Shown here: one piece after another, positions 28,034 through 36,505 of the stretch
Layout of the letters: the number at the start of each line of letters is the position of its first letter
Position numbering within the stretch: the first letter of the stretch is position 1
NCBI RefSeq assembly: GCF_001955535.1
Contig: NZ_MPVN01000001.1
Location: forward strand, 1,426,001-1,490,000
Length of the DNA: 64,000 nucleotides
Direction: 5' to 3'
Origin: Paenibacillus sp. FSL H7-0326
Lineage (GTDB): Bacteria > Bacillota > Bacilli > Paenibacillales > Paenibacillaceae
Notes under the pieces: generated by a model
What the model saw: only the letters and a program-made list of their open reading frames with translations
Told to the model about the DNA's origin: nothing
The model's database searches: none
Made by a program: the position numbers and the translations under genes

Positions 28034-28855
28034 CTAACCTGCGATATGCATAACGATAGTCAGCATCAGCAGACCGACTGTCTCCAGCCCTTCATTCAGT
28101 GCTCCATATGTATCCCCGGTTAATCCCCCAAGACGTGCGCTCATTCGATCAGCGGCCAGCCTTCCGATCACCCACATGACAATCGGAACGGCGATGAAGG
28201 CCATCAGCACCGAAGCCTGTGTAACGTATAACACATTCGACGAATGAACAATTAAGCTAAGAATCCCCAATAAAACAATAGATATCACGGTTGCACATCC
28301 CAGCGATTGCTTATAATAACGGGCAAGGATGTTGCCAAACATCGCTGCAAGCCCTTCTCCCGCCCGGGCAGAAGGATATCTCAATATCGCATACACCATG
28401 AAGAACCTGCTCCATATGAGAGGCAGGATGGCGAGTCCCATCATCATAGGCTGATGAATAATGCTGACAAGCAAGGAGGCTTTAAGCATCAGCAGCAGCA
28501 CACAGGCGATGACACCCATCGCTCCAACCCGGCTGTCCTTCATAATCTCCAGCATGCGCTCTCTTGAACGGTAGCTGAGAAGCGCATCTGCTGAATCCAT
28601 CCATCCGTCCAAATGCAGTCCACCGGTAAGCCATACCCAGACGACCAGCGTCACAATGGAAGCAGGCAGGGCCGGCAGCAAGAACCCTGACACGATAGCT
28701 GCCACCCATACGGTAAGTCCAATGCAAACGCCAACGAATGGATAATAAACCGTACTTTTTTGCATCAGTTCAGGTGTAAAATCAAGATTCATCCTCACTG
28801 GAAAACGGGATAAAAATTGAAAAGCGGCTGCCGCCGCCTTTACTTCATCCTTCAT
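28034..28855 (-). CDS. cobS: Adenosylcobinamide-GDP ribazoletransferase
   Basis: 273 residues and multi-spanning. It joins alpha-ribazole (phosphate) to adenosylcobinamide-GDP in the membrane, the last joining step of cobalamin synthesis. The family signature GGLHLDGWMDSADALLS (acidic, near residue 90) is present, together with six or so hydrophobic helices. ATG 28855 overlaps the cobU stop by 4 nt, and AAGGAG is 8 nt upstream. Confidence 0.94.
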   Translation of the reverse strand: MKDEVKAAAAAFQFLSRFPVRMNLDFTPELMQKSTVYYPFVGVCIGLTVWVAAIVSGFLLPALPASIVTLVVWVWLTGGLHLDGWMDSADALLSYRSRERMLEIMKDSRVGAMGVIACVLLLMLKASLLVSIIHQPMMMGLAILPLIWSRFFMVYAILRYPSARAGEGLAAMFGNILARYYKQSLGCATVISIVLLGILSLIVHSSNVLYVTQASVLMAFIAVPIVMWVIGRLAADRMSARLGGLTGDTYGALNEGLETVGLLMLTIVMHIAG

Positions 28856-29406
28856 ACTTTGTACTCCTTGCTCTTCAGTTCAATGGCAATGCCTGCAGTG
28901 ACCAGAAACACCTCTTCACTCACCGCTGCCATTCGCTGATTCAATATTCCGGCCATATCCCGGTACAACCGTCCCAGCGGATATTCCGGCACTATGCCGT
29001 CTCCTACTTCATTGGTGACAAGAATGATAAGACCCGGATAAGTTCGAACACTGCTTACCAGCCTGTCCATTTCCTGCAGTATAGCATCATGGCCCTCGGC
29101 TTCCTTCAGCAATATCATATTGGACAGCCACAAGGTCAGGCAGTCCAGTAGTATCGTTGGTGCCGGGTAAGTCGCTTGTCCAATGCTCTCCAGTGTATCC
29201 GCAACTTCGATCGGCTCTTCAATAGTATGCCACAGGTAGGCTTCGTCAGAGCGCTGAAGACGGTGTGCTGTGATACGCTGCTCCATCTCTTCATCAAAGG
29301 CCTGTGCTGTTGCCAGATAGATCGCTTCCGATGAACGGCTCATACAGAGCTTCTCCGCAAATGTGCTCTTCCCGCTGCGCGCGCCACCAGTTACAAGTAT
29401 GATCAT
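28852..29406 (-). CDS. cobU: Adenosylcobinamide kinase / guanylyltransferase
   Basis: 184 residues. It activates adenosylcobinamide to the GDP form. The P-loop GGARSGKS is at 7-14, the guanylate-accepting His is expected in ITAHRLQR, and DCLTLWLSNM and VTNEVGDGIVPEYPLGR are family blocks. It overlaps both neighbours by 4 nt, typical of a translationally coupled operon. Confidence 0.95.
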   Translation of the reverse strand: MIILVTGGARSGKSTFAEKLCMSRSSEAIYLATAQAFDEEMEQRITAHRLQRSDEAYLWHTIEEPIEVADTLESIGQATYPAPTILLDCLTLWLSNMILLKEAEGHDAILQEMDRLVSSVRTYPGLIILVTNEVGDGIVPEYPLGRLYRDMAGILNQRMAAVSEEVFLVTAGIAIELKSKEYKV

Positions 29407-30494
29407 GGCTTGCTCTCCTCGGGATCCAGATCCGCATGACTACCGGAAATGCCTGCACTTGTGAATGTCGCCATCTCCTTCATGATTCGGGATGCAGCTT
29501 CAATAATATGCAGACAGAGTACACCGCCTGTGCCTTCGCCGAGACGCATGTCCAGATGAATCATAGGTGATAGGTTCAGCTCCTCCAGCAGACCTGCATG
29601 TCCCCGCTCCTCCGACTTATGTGAGGCAATCATATAATGTATGGACAGAGGGGCGAGTCTTGCAGCTATCAGCGCCGCGGTTGTAGAAATGTAGCCGTCA
29701 ATAACCACAGGACATTTTAATGCACTCGCAGCAAGGATAACACCGGTTAGCCCAGCAATATCAAGTCCACCCACCTTCGCGAGTACATCCAGCGGATCGT
29801 TTGAATCGGGACGGTTCAGCTCAATTGCCTTCTTTATTACTTGCTCTTTGTGCTTCAGACGCGTATCGTCAATTCCTGTTCCCCTGCCTGTAGCAGCTTC
29901 CACTTGAATTCCAGTCAGTACGCTGGTTACTGCGGCGCTCGGCGTCGTGTTTCCAATCCCCATTTCACCTGTGACAAAGAGTCGAATCCCTCTGTCATAC
30001 GCATCCTTTACGACCTCAATTCCTGCAAGAATGGCTGTCACGGCTTCCTCTCTGCTCATAGCAGGACCATGCGCCATATTTGATGTTCCTTTACGAACAG
30101 ATCGCTGAACCAGCTCAGGATGCTCAATGTCTCCATTGATCCCGATGTTTACGCATATAACGTCTGCAGCGGCCTGACGGGCAAGAACGTTCACCGCGGC
30201 TCCGCCGGCAAGAAAATTATGTACCATCTGCTGAGTTACGACGGCCGGAAATGCACTGACTCCTTCTTCCACCACACCATGATCTGCTGCCATGACTATG
30301 ACCGCTTTACGGTCATAGGAGACATGGGTCTCTCCCGTAATTCCTGCCAGCCGAACAACCAGCTCTTCTATTTTGCCCAGGCTTCCCGGCGGCTTGGTCA
30401 GCTGATCCAAATGCGCAGCTGCGGCCTGCTCAGCTGATGAGTCAAGCGGCCGAATTTGCTGTATCCAATCCATCAATATTTGTTCTCTCTCCAT
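29403..30494 (-). CDS. cobT: Nicotinate-nucleotide:dimethylbenzimidazole phosphoribosyltransferase
   Basis: About 363 residues. It forms alpha-ribazole phosphate from dimethylbenzimidazole. Blocks include LTKPPGSLGKIEELVVRLAGI, VIVMAADHGVVEEGVSAFP, TGEMGIGNTTPSAAV (phosphate binding) and the catalytic Glu region LDMRLGEGTGGVL. The ATG at 30494 is 9 nt from AAGGAAG; a GTG at 30500 is too close. It is the first gene of cobT-U-S-Q, but a terminator lies between it and btuD, so it may have its own promoter or be read through. Confidence 0.93.
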   Translation of the reverse strand: MEREQILMDWIQQIRPLDSSAEQAAAAHLDQLTKPPGSLGKIEELVVRLAGITGETHVSYDRKAVIVMAADHGVVEEGVSAFPAVVTQQMVHNFLAGGAAVNVLARQAAADVICVNIGINGDIEHPELVQRSVRKGTSNMAHGPAMSREEAVTAILAGIEVVKDAYDRGIRLFVTGEMGIGNTTPSAAVTSVLTGIQVEAATGRGTGIDDTRLKHKEQVIKKAIELNRPDSNDPLDVLAKVGGLDIAGLTGVILAASALKCPVVIDGYISTTAALIAARLAPLSIHYMIASHKSEERGHAGLLEELNLSPMIHLDMRLGEGTGGVLCLHIIEAASRIMKEMATFTSAGISGSHADLDPEESKP

Positions 30495-30544
30495 CTCCAC
30501 GCACTTCCTTTATGCTGAATCCTCTTTTTTAATAGATTATAACG

Positions 30545-30608
30545 AAAAAAGGGCATCCACTTCAAAAGGATTTAACTAGAAACCCTTCTTATTGAAATGC
30601 TGCCCTTG
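30545..30608 (-). terminator. Terminator after btuD
   Basis: Minus strand AAGGGCA...TTTCAA pairs with TTGAA...TGCCCTT, followed by TTTTTCG. It lies between btuD and cobT and would separate the two units, unless it is leaky. Confidence 0.75.
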
Positions 30609-30633
30609 TAGCGATGCCGCTCTTATATAGAGC

Positions 30634-31485
30634 CTAGTCTTTTTTCTTAAGCAAGAATTGAGGAAGCTCATGTTGTGGATGACGAATCATGACGGGATCA
30701 ACCTGAAACAGACTTCTTAAATGCTCTTCTGTGACACATTCATCCGGGCTCCCTTGCATGAAGCTCTCCCCTGCCCGAAGTCCATAAATACTGTCGCAAA
30801 AAAGTGAAGCCAGATTGAGGTCGTGCAATACAGCGACAATGGTAATACCGGTTCTTCGGCGCCAATCTGCAAGCAGTTCCATGAACTGGAGCTGATAATG
30901 GATATCGAGATAGGTTGTCGGCTCATCCAGCAGCAATATTTCCGGCTCCTGAGCCATTACCTTGGCGAGTGCCACCCTCTGTCTCTGACCTCCGCTTAAT
31001 TCCGTAAGCAGACGATCGGCAAAAGGAGACAGCTCAAGCTGCTCAAGTACGCGATCCACTACTTCTTCTCCATCGGATTGATCCCGTCCCAGCCAGTCCT
31101 GATAAGGATACCTGCCCATGGCTACAACATCTCGTACAGAATAATCAATTTCAGGCAGCCCGTCCTGCTGCAATACAGCAATAAGCCGGGATAACGCCCG
31201 CCTGCTGTATTCTTTAACCGGCTTGCCTTTGATCAGAATAGAGCCGGAGCTCGGAGCTAGGACACCGGACAGCAAGTGAAGCAGTGTCGATTTGCCGCTG
31301 CCATTGGGCCCTACGATACCCCACCATTCTCCTGAATGAACCGTAAAATCGATATTGCGAAGTGCCATATGGTCTCCATAGGCTTTGGCCGCAGACTTCA
31401 CTTCCAGCACCGGAGCGGAGGTACGAGCTGACGCGGTCAAGTCCTGTGAAGATTTCTGCTGCTCTGCCTGAATCCGTGAGTTCAT
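30634..31485 (-). CDS. btuD: Corrinoid ABC transporter ATP-binding protein
   Basis: 283 residues. Walker A GPNGSGKST is near 57-65, signature LSGGQRQRVALAK near 154, and Walker B ILLLDEPTTYLD near 175. This is the FecE/BtuD class of importers for iron complexes and B12. Corrinoid specificity is inferred from the riboswitch upstream and the cob genes around it. ATG 31485 follows GGGGAGG and overlaps the btuC stop by 4 nt. Confidence 0.88.
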   Translation of the reverse strand: MNSRIQAEQQKSSQDLTASARTSAPVLEVKSAAKAYGDHMALRNIDFTVHSGEWWGIVGPNGSGKSTLLHLLSGVLAPSSGSILIKGKPVKEYSRRALSRLIAVLQQDGLPEIDYSVRDVVAMGRYPYQDWLGRDQSDGEEVVDRVLEQLELSPFADRLLTELSGGQRQRVALAKVMAQEPEILLLDEPTTYLDIHYQLQFMELLADWRRRTGITIVAVLHDLNLASLFCDSIYGLRAGESFMQGSPDECVTEEHLRSLFQVDPVMIRHPQHELPQFLLKKKD

Positions 31486-32528
31486 CTCATTCCTCCCCTT
31501 CGCAGTTTCTTGCTTCGGTGCAGCAGGTAAGCGAAGAACGGTGCTCCTACAAATGCAGTGACGACTCCGAGCGGGATCTCTACCGGTGCAAGAATCGTTC
31601 TCGCCCCCATATCAGCCCATGCCAGGAAGATGCCTCCCATGATCGCGGATAACGGAATAAGGAGACGATAATCCGGCCCAACTAATAAACGAAGCATATG
31701 CGGAATCACAAGCCCGACAAATCCAATGACTCCAGCTACCGATACAGCAGCAGCCGTCAACAAGGTAGCAACAATTAGAACAGAGAGCTTAAGCCACTCT
31801 ACCTTGACTCCCAAATGTGCTGCCTGCCGCTCACCCAGCGCAAGCAGATTAAGCGCCCTTCCCCGGCTCCATAGAAACACAATCCCAATGATCAAGTACG
31901 GAAAAAGGATGGCCGTATATGACCATCCTCGTAAGCTGAGGCTGCCCATGGTCCAGAATAGTATCTGATTCACTGTATCCTTGGACATGGCTGTTAAGAA
32001 GGACACAAACGCTCCGAGGAAGGACTGCATAATTACACCGGATAGAATCAGGCTGTGCGTCGGAATCCTGCCGCCTTCACTGGCAAGCGCGAGCACCGCC
32101 CACAACGTAATGATCCCTGTGACAAAGGCAACCAGAGGCAGCATCCATTCTCCAAGAATCGCATACTGCAATCCAAAATAGATCATGACTGCTGCTCCAA
32201 CCGATGCACCGGAGGATACACCGAGTGTATACGGATCTGCCAGCGGATTGCGCAGCACGCCCTGGAAGGCAGCTCCTGCCGTGGCCAGTGCTGCCCCCAC
32301 CAGCATACCGAGCAGTACTCGGGGAAGCCGAACCTTCATAATAATTTGCTCCGAGGAAGGATTCCAGATCGGATCAATCGGTTCTGAAACCCAAGGCAAA
32401 TGATTGACCAGGATTCCCACAATATGGCGAACAGGCAGATCTACTGCCCCGATCGCCAGACACAGGAGCAGAGTCAGCACAAGCAGGAGACCGCCGGCAA
32501 TTCCGTATCCTGCTAGTTTTGTTTTCAT
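31482..32528 (-). CDS. btuC: Corrinoid ABC transporter permease
   Basis: 348 residues of the FecCD/BtuC family with about ten membrane helices. Recognisable blocks are LPRVLLGMLVGAALATAGAAFQGVLRNPLADPYTLGVSSGA and GVIGFVGLVIPHMLRLLVGPDYR. The ATG at 32528 overlaps the btuF stop by 4 nt and has a weak ribosome site, so translational coupling is likely. Function is inferred from context. Confidence 0.88.
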   Translation of the reverse strand: MKTKLAGYGIAGGLLLVLTLLLCLAIGAVDLPVRHIVGILVNHLPWVSEPIDPIWNPSSEQIIMKVRLPRVLLGMLVGAALATAGAAFQGVLRNPLADPYTLGVSSGASVGAAVMIYFGLQYAILGEWMLPLVAFVTGIITLWAVLALASEGGRIPTHSLILSGVIMQSFLGAFVSFLTAMSKDTVNQILFWTMGSLSLRGWSYTAILFPYLIIGIVFLWSRGRALNLLALGERQAAHLGVKVEWLKLSVLIVATLLTAAAVSVAGVIGFVGLVIPHMLRLLVGPDYRLLIPLSAIMGGIFLAWADMGARTILAPVEIPLGVVTAFVGAPFFAYLLHRSKKLRRGGMR

Positions 32529-33547
32529 TGAAAGAGGTCCGGATAGATCGCTTCCGCTACCACTTTCAGGCCTTCGGTTACACGCGGACCTGGACGGCTG
32601 AGCAGATTGGCGTCAATGGAGATAACGGCATCTTCTTTAATAGCCGTAATTTCGTTCCAGCCATCACGAGCTGTGATGATTTGATCCAGTGTTTGATTGT
32701 TATCATCGATAACATCGCTTGCGTACAGAATCACGTCAGGATTGGCTTGAATGATCTTCTCTTCACTGATTTCATTCCAGCCCTCTGTATCTCCTGCTAC
32801 ATTGACTCCACCAGCAAGAGTAATCACTTCATCCATAAATTCGCCTTTGCCTACCGTCCAGCCTGGAGAGAATTCAACGTACACTTGCTTCTTCTCTTCA
32901 TCTGACAGTGCAGCTACTTTATCCGACACTTCCTGAATATCAGCTTTCATTTGATCTACCACTTCTGCAGCTTCGGCTTGGCGATCTGTAATCTGACCGT
33001 AGACTTCGATATTCTTCATAACATCATCGATGGTTTTAGGATCTGTTTTGAAGATGACGATGCCAAGATCGCGCAATTTTTGCACTGCTGCTTCATCCAT
33101 GGAGATTCCTGAAAACACGATATCCGGCTCAGCCGCGATAATCGCTTCAGCATTGGGTTCATACAAGCTTCCCATTTTGGGCTTGGAGGCTGCAGCTTCG
33201 GGATAATCGTCAAAATCAGATACACCTACAATTTGCTCCTCAAGTCCAATGGCGAAGAGGGACTCTGTTTCTGCGGGTGATACGGACACGATTTTGGCCG
33301 GCGCTTGTTCAAATGTAAAGGATTCTCCAGTCGCATCTGTTAAGGTCAGCGGATATTCGGTCTTACTCGAAGCTTCCTCGCTGTCATTATTCGTCTCTGA
33401 TCCTTGATCGGCTGCTTGTCCTGCTTCCTGCTGCGCAGCTTGTCCCGTCCCTTCAGACGTTTCCGTTTCGGTGCCGCATGCAGCAAGCATCATTGCCATC
33501 ATTAATGTAAGCAGTAAGGATAATACGCTTTTTTTCATTTTGTTCAT
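32525..33547 (-). CDS. btuF: Corrinoid ABC transporter substrate-binding lipoprotein
   Basis: 340 residues from ATG 33547, which follows GGGAGAG. An in-frame ATG at 33628 would lie in the leader and lacks a site. The lipobox LAAC-G ends the signal peptide. A Gln/Glu/Ser-rich linker follows, then the BtuF/FhuD fold (IVSVSPAETESLFAIGLEEQIVGVSDFDDYP, EPDIVFSGISMDEAAVQKL). It is the first gene after the cobalamin riboswitch terminator. Confidence 0.88.
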   Translation of the reverse strand: MNKMKKSVLSLLLTLMMAMMLAACGTETETSEGTGQAAQQEAGQAADQGSETNNDSEEASSKTEYPLTLTDATGESFTFEQAPAKIVSVSPAETESLFAIGLEEQIVGVSDFDDYPEAAASKPKMGSLYEPNAEAIIAAEPDIVFSGISMDEAAVQKLRDLGIVIFKTDPKTIDDVMKNIEVYGQITDRQAEAAEVVDQMKADIQEVSDKVAALSDEEKKQVYVEFSPGWTVGKGEFMDEVITLAGGVNVAGDTEGWNEISEEKIIQANPDVILYASDVIDDNNQTLDQIITARDGWNEITAIKEDAVISIDANLLSRPGPRVTEGLKVVAEAIYPDLFQ

Positions 33548-33636
33548 GACTCTCTCCCTTTCAGATCTGGTTAACCCGTAATAAATTGTTTCAAAGCTTA
33601 GCCCATAACCTATCCACCTGACTTCCAATCCATAGC

Positions 33637-33672
33637 AAAAAAACCTTGGTCCTTAAGCCAGGATCAAGGTTT
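33637..33672 (-). terminator. Riboswitch-controlled terminator before btuF
   Basis: Minus-strand AAACCTTGATCC pairs with GGACCAAGGTTT followed by a T run. It lies about 80 nt after the aptamer and 90 nt before the btuF start, so it is likely the OFF switch used when cobalamin is bound. Confidence 0.85.
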
Positions 33673-33751
33673 ACGTCTCGCACTGCCCCTTAAAAATGGG
33701 CATAGAACATCGCAAAACGTATCCTTTCCTCGAAGGATCGCACGCTTCATT

Positions 33752-33947
33752 CCGACAAGGCAGGTCTCCTGACTCACCAGGTTTGATATAGCTGGACAGC
33801 TGCCCTTCCCATTTCTCACATAAGAAACAGTGGATATAACGCTGTCTGCCCCTGGTATACAGTGGCGGGACCGTGCCGGATTTGCACCGGCTTCCCTTTT
33901 AACCTGAGCAGCTCTATTAACGTCATTCGCTGCCAGGACCTTGTCGG
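33752..33947 (-). ncRNA. Cobalamin riboswitch aptamer
   Basis: The P1 helix closes through CCGACAAGG (5' end, 33947-33939) and CCTTGTCGG (33760-33752). Conserved core blocks are GGGAAGCCGGTG, CCGGCACGGTCCC, the B12-box GCCACTG (about 33846-33855) and GAGTCAGGAGACCTGCC near the 3' end. These are hallmarks of the cobalamin class I fold. It should repress btuFCD when adenosylcobalamin is plentiful. Confidence 0.95.
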
Positions 33948-34110
33948 CTATTATTCGTTTGTTAATGTATAAATCTTTATCGATTCATGATTATACATAC
34001 TTGTTCAAGTGTATGGAGGCCTTAACTTCTGTTGTTGATTATAGGGGAAAGGCTGTATTTCTACAACCCAAGTTTTCCCTTGAAAATAAGGAACGCCAAC
34101 TCTGAATTAC

Positions 34111-34767
34111 TTAATTCAGAATTTCTCCACTCAGCTGTCCTGCTTGAAGTCGGAGCCGCAGTACCTGCATTTCTCCTGGACCAGGCATGGCGGAGTTGAA
34201 ATCTCTGTCTTGTACATAGGCTGATACAAGCTGTCTGATGACGCCGCCATGCGTAATGATAAGCACCTTCGGATAGGCCATCTTCATACTTATTTGGGTG
34301 CCGCCGGATGAAAGATCCACCCCATCCTTGTTCTCCAGAATCGGCAGCAGCCTGCTCTCGACAAATTGAGATATTCGCCCCTCGAAGGCAGTAAAAGGCT
34401 CTGCACCCGGCGGCGTAATCCGCTCCGGATGATCGATCCAGCTTCGATATGTAGGGTTGTCCTTAAGCATGTCATAGGTAGATCCTTCCCAATCACCAAA
34501 GTGATACTCGCGGATCCGGTGATCCCTCACAGCCTTACTGACGAGATGCGGCGCAATGATCTGAAGGGATTGCATTGCACGAACTAGATCACTGATGTAC
34601 ACATACTGAAATGCCAGCTCCTCTTGCTTAATCTTGAGCTGGAGCGCCTTCAATTCAGCTGCGGCATTACGATGAAGAGGCACATCGGTATGCCCCAAAT
34701 ATCTTTTTTCCATATTCCATAACGTTCTTCCGTGTCTGACGAGATATAGGTCAAGCCCAGAATTCAT
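34111..34767 (-). CDS. cobC: Histidine phosphatase, probable alpha-ribazole phosphatase
   Basis: 218 residues. The RHG motif LVRHGRTLW holds the phospho-accepting His. A second His is in IITHGGVIRQL, and an Arg and Glu occur in REYHFGDWEGSTYDM, so the phosphoglycerate-mutase-like active site is complete. In this cluster the likely job is removal of phosphate from alpha-ribazole phosphate. Other phosphomonoesterase functions are possible. ATG 34767 overlaps the cbiB stop by 4 nt (an alternative is 34782). Confidence 0.82.
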   Translation of the reverse strand: MNSGLDLYLVRHGRTLWNMEKRYLGHTDVPLHRNAAAELKALQLKIKQEELAFQYVYISDLVRAMQSLQIIAPHLVSKAVRDHRIREYHFGDWEGSTYDMLKDNPTYRSWIDHPERITPPGAEPFTAFEGRISQFVESRLLPILENKDGVDLSSGGTQISMKMAYPKVLIITHGGVIRQLVSAYVQDRDFNSAMPGPGEMQVLRLRLQAGQLSGEILN

Positions 34768-35747
34768 CTCCACCACATCCATTCGATACCGATGATGGAT
34801 AGAACAGATATAATGGCACAGAGGATCAATACAAACAAACTGGATGACACAAACATCATTGTAATGCTTGTCTTGATATGTGCAGCCTCAAGCGTATGAT
34901 ATGGCTTGCCCATATAAGCTCGAAACGATTCCACACCGTGATATACGTTAACCCCCCCGAGCCGTATTCCGATAGCACCTGCGACCGCCGATTCAGGGTA
35001 TCCACCGTTCGGACTGGGGTGCTTGCTTGCATCCTCCTTCACTGTTCGAATGCTATTCTCAACATGCAGCCCTAGTATACGAGCCGAAGCAAACAGCAGC
35101 AGTGCGGAAATACGAGCAGGCAAATAGTTAGCTGCATCATCAAGCCGGGCGGAGGCTTTGCCAAGGTAGAAATATTTCTCGTTCTTGTACCCTACCATCG
35201 AATCCAGTGTATTGACTGCACGGTACGCCATCGCTAGAGGAGCACCGCCGATCAGAGCATAGAATAAGGGAGATATAATGGCATCCACAATATTTTCCGC
35301 AATCGTCTCTACCGTTCCGCGGACAATTTCCGGTTCATCCAGATGGTGAGTGTCCCGGCCTACAATCATGCCAAGTGACCTCCTGGCTTCCGGGAGCTGT
35401 CGGTTTCTTAAATGCTTATATACCTCCATTCCCGCCTCCTTCAGCCCCTTGGCTGCAATCGTGCTTGCGATCAGAACGATCTCGGCGGCAATGGCAAGAT
35501 AAGGATGAACGAACGAAAGCAGCTTGAGCACCGCCCAAGTGATGAGAAAAGAACCGCCTACGATGACAATCGGAAACAGGAAGCCTGCAAACAGTAATCC
35601 CTTATTTGAAGTCACTTTGGAGCGGATTGATTTCTCAAGTAGTGATATCGCTTTGCCCATGCCAATCACCGGATGGGGAATCCATTTCGGATCACCGATG
35701 ATCCGGTCAAGAATATAAGCGCAGAAAAGAATGAGAGCCAGGGTCAT
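34764..35747 (-). CDS. cbiB: Adenosylcobinamide-phosphate synthase
   Basis: 327 residues with several membrane helices. It joins adenosylcobyric acid to (R)-1-amino-2-propanol O-phosphate. Blocks typical of CbiB are DRIIGDPKWIPHPVIGMGKAI near the start and ETIAENIVDAIISPLFYALIGGAPLAMAYRAVNTLDSMVGY. The ATG follows GGAGGCGG and overlaps the cbiZ stop by 4 nt. Confidence 0.94.
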   Translation of the reverse strand: MTLALILFCAYILDRIIGDPKWIPHPVIGMGKAISLLEKSIRSKVTSNKGLLFAGFLFPIVIVGGSFLITWAVLKLLSFVHPYLAIAAEIVLIASTIAAKGLKEAGMEVYKHLRNRQLPEARRSLGMIVGRDTHHLDEPEIVRGTVETIAENIVDAIISPLFYALIGGAPLAMAYRAVNTLDSMVGYKNEKYFYLGKASARLDDAANYLPARISALLLFASARILGLHVENSIRTVKEDASKHPSPNGGYPESAVAGAIGIRLGGVNVYHGVESFRAYMGKPYHTLEAAHIKTSITMMFVSSSLFVLILCAIISVLSIIGIEWMWWR

Positions 35748-36502
35748 CCTGCCGCCTCCTCTCCAGCGAGCAGACTCTCGGTAACCGTCGCATATACGAG
35801 CCGTCCGATGCAGGAGCCAAGCTCTGTAGCTGTGCCTGCATAAGCATGAATTTTGTCCGGCGTGCTTCCATCTGGTTCAAATCCGCTGACACCAAGAACA
35901 ACGGCATCTGTTGTTGTCCCCGTCGCGATCATTCCGTTCTCAGCATCCCTGACTCCGAGATCCTGCAGGGCGCAAGCCTTTGCTTCGACTGCAGTTTGCA
36001 GCGCATTGACCATGGCATAGGAAGTCAGCTCACCGGCAATAAACAGCATCGTATTAATCGTGCCTGGAGAATAGGCTGCGGGAAAAACAGTCCTTGGAGA
36101 CGCCGCTCTGGCTGCATTGCCGGCTCCCGCTGTCGTGCAGCAGAAGACGACGGCATGGTCGGTACTTTCCTCTATAACAGAAACATGTGCTAGCTTCACT
36201 GCTGTCAGCAGACCGGCGGTGCCTGATGCAGGAAGCTTCCATTTTTTTAAACGCGCTTCAATCTCTGCTGCAGGATGATCTGACGTAAAATGCTTATCTA
36301 CATATATATTGACTGCACGATCAATCCGGCTCATGCCTCCACCGTAAACACTGCTCGACAGCGATTGAACCGTCTGAGGTGATTCCACAAGCAAATACGC
36401 ATTGTCGTACTTCGTTAGCTTGAGGCCAGGCCAGAGTGTGGAGGAATAAATATCTGGAATAGCCTGGTTAGAAGCGAACTTGTGCAAAAAAGGTGTTGTC
36501 AT
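35744..36502 (-). CDS. cbiZ: Adenosylcobinamide amidohydrolase
   Basis: 252 residues. CbiZ cuts the aminopropanol side chain off adenosylcobinamide, giving cobyric acid for rebuilding. Family blocks visible are SSSVYGGGMSRIDRAVNIYVDK, GTAGLLTAVKLAHV and TGTTTDAVVLGVSG, with GAGNAARA in the middle. It lets the cell use cobinamide or other corrinoids. In Firmicutes and Proteobacteria its patchy distribution is taken as a sign of transfer from archaea. The ATG follows GGGGGAGCA. It is in one operon with cobD, cbiB and cobC. Confidence 0.9.
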   Translation of the reverse strand: MTTPFLHKFASNQAIPDIYSSTLWPGLKLTKYDNAYLLVESPQTVQSLSSSVYGGGMSRIDRAVNIYVDKHFTSDHPAAEIEARLKKWKLPASGTAGLLTAVKLAHVSVIEESTDHAVVFCCTTAGAGNAARAASPRTVFPAAYSPGTINTMLFIAGELTSYAMVNALQTAVEAKACALQDLGVRDAENGMIATGTTTDAVVLGVSGFEPDGSTPDKIHAYAGTATELGSCIGRLVYATVTESLLAGEEAAG

Positions 36503-36505
36503 TAT

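Larger units (their letters stand above)
33548..34110. other. Non-coding region with cobalamin riboswitch between cobC and btuF
   Basis: 563 nt without a gene. The riboswitch aptamer and its expression platform occupy the btuF side. The cobC side is AT-rich. A small palindrome ACTTGTTCAAGT (33999-34010) lies upstream of the aptamer and may be near the promoter. Confidence 0.6.
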
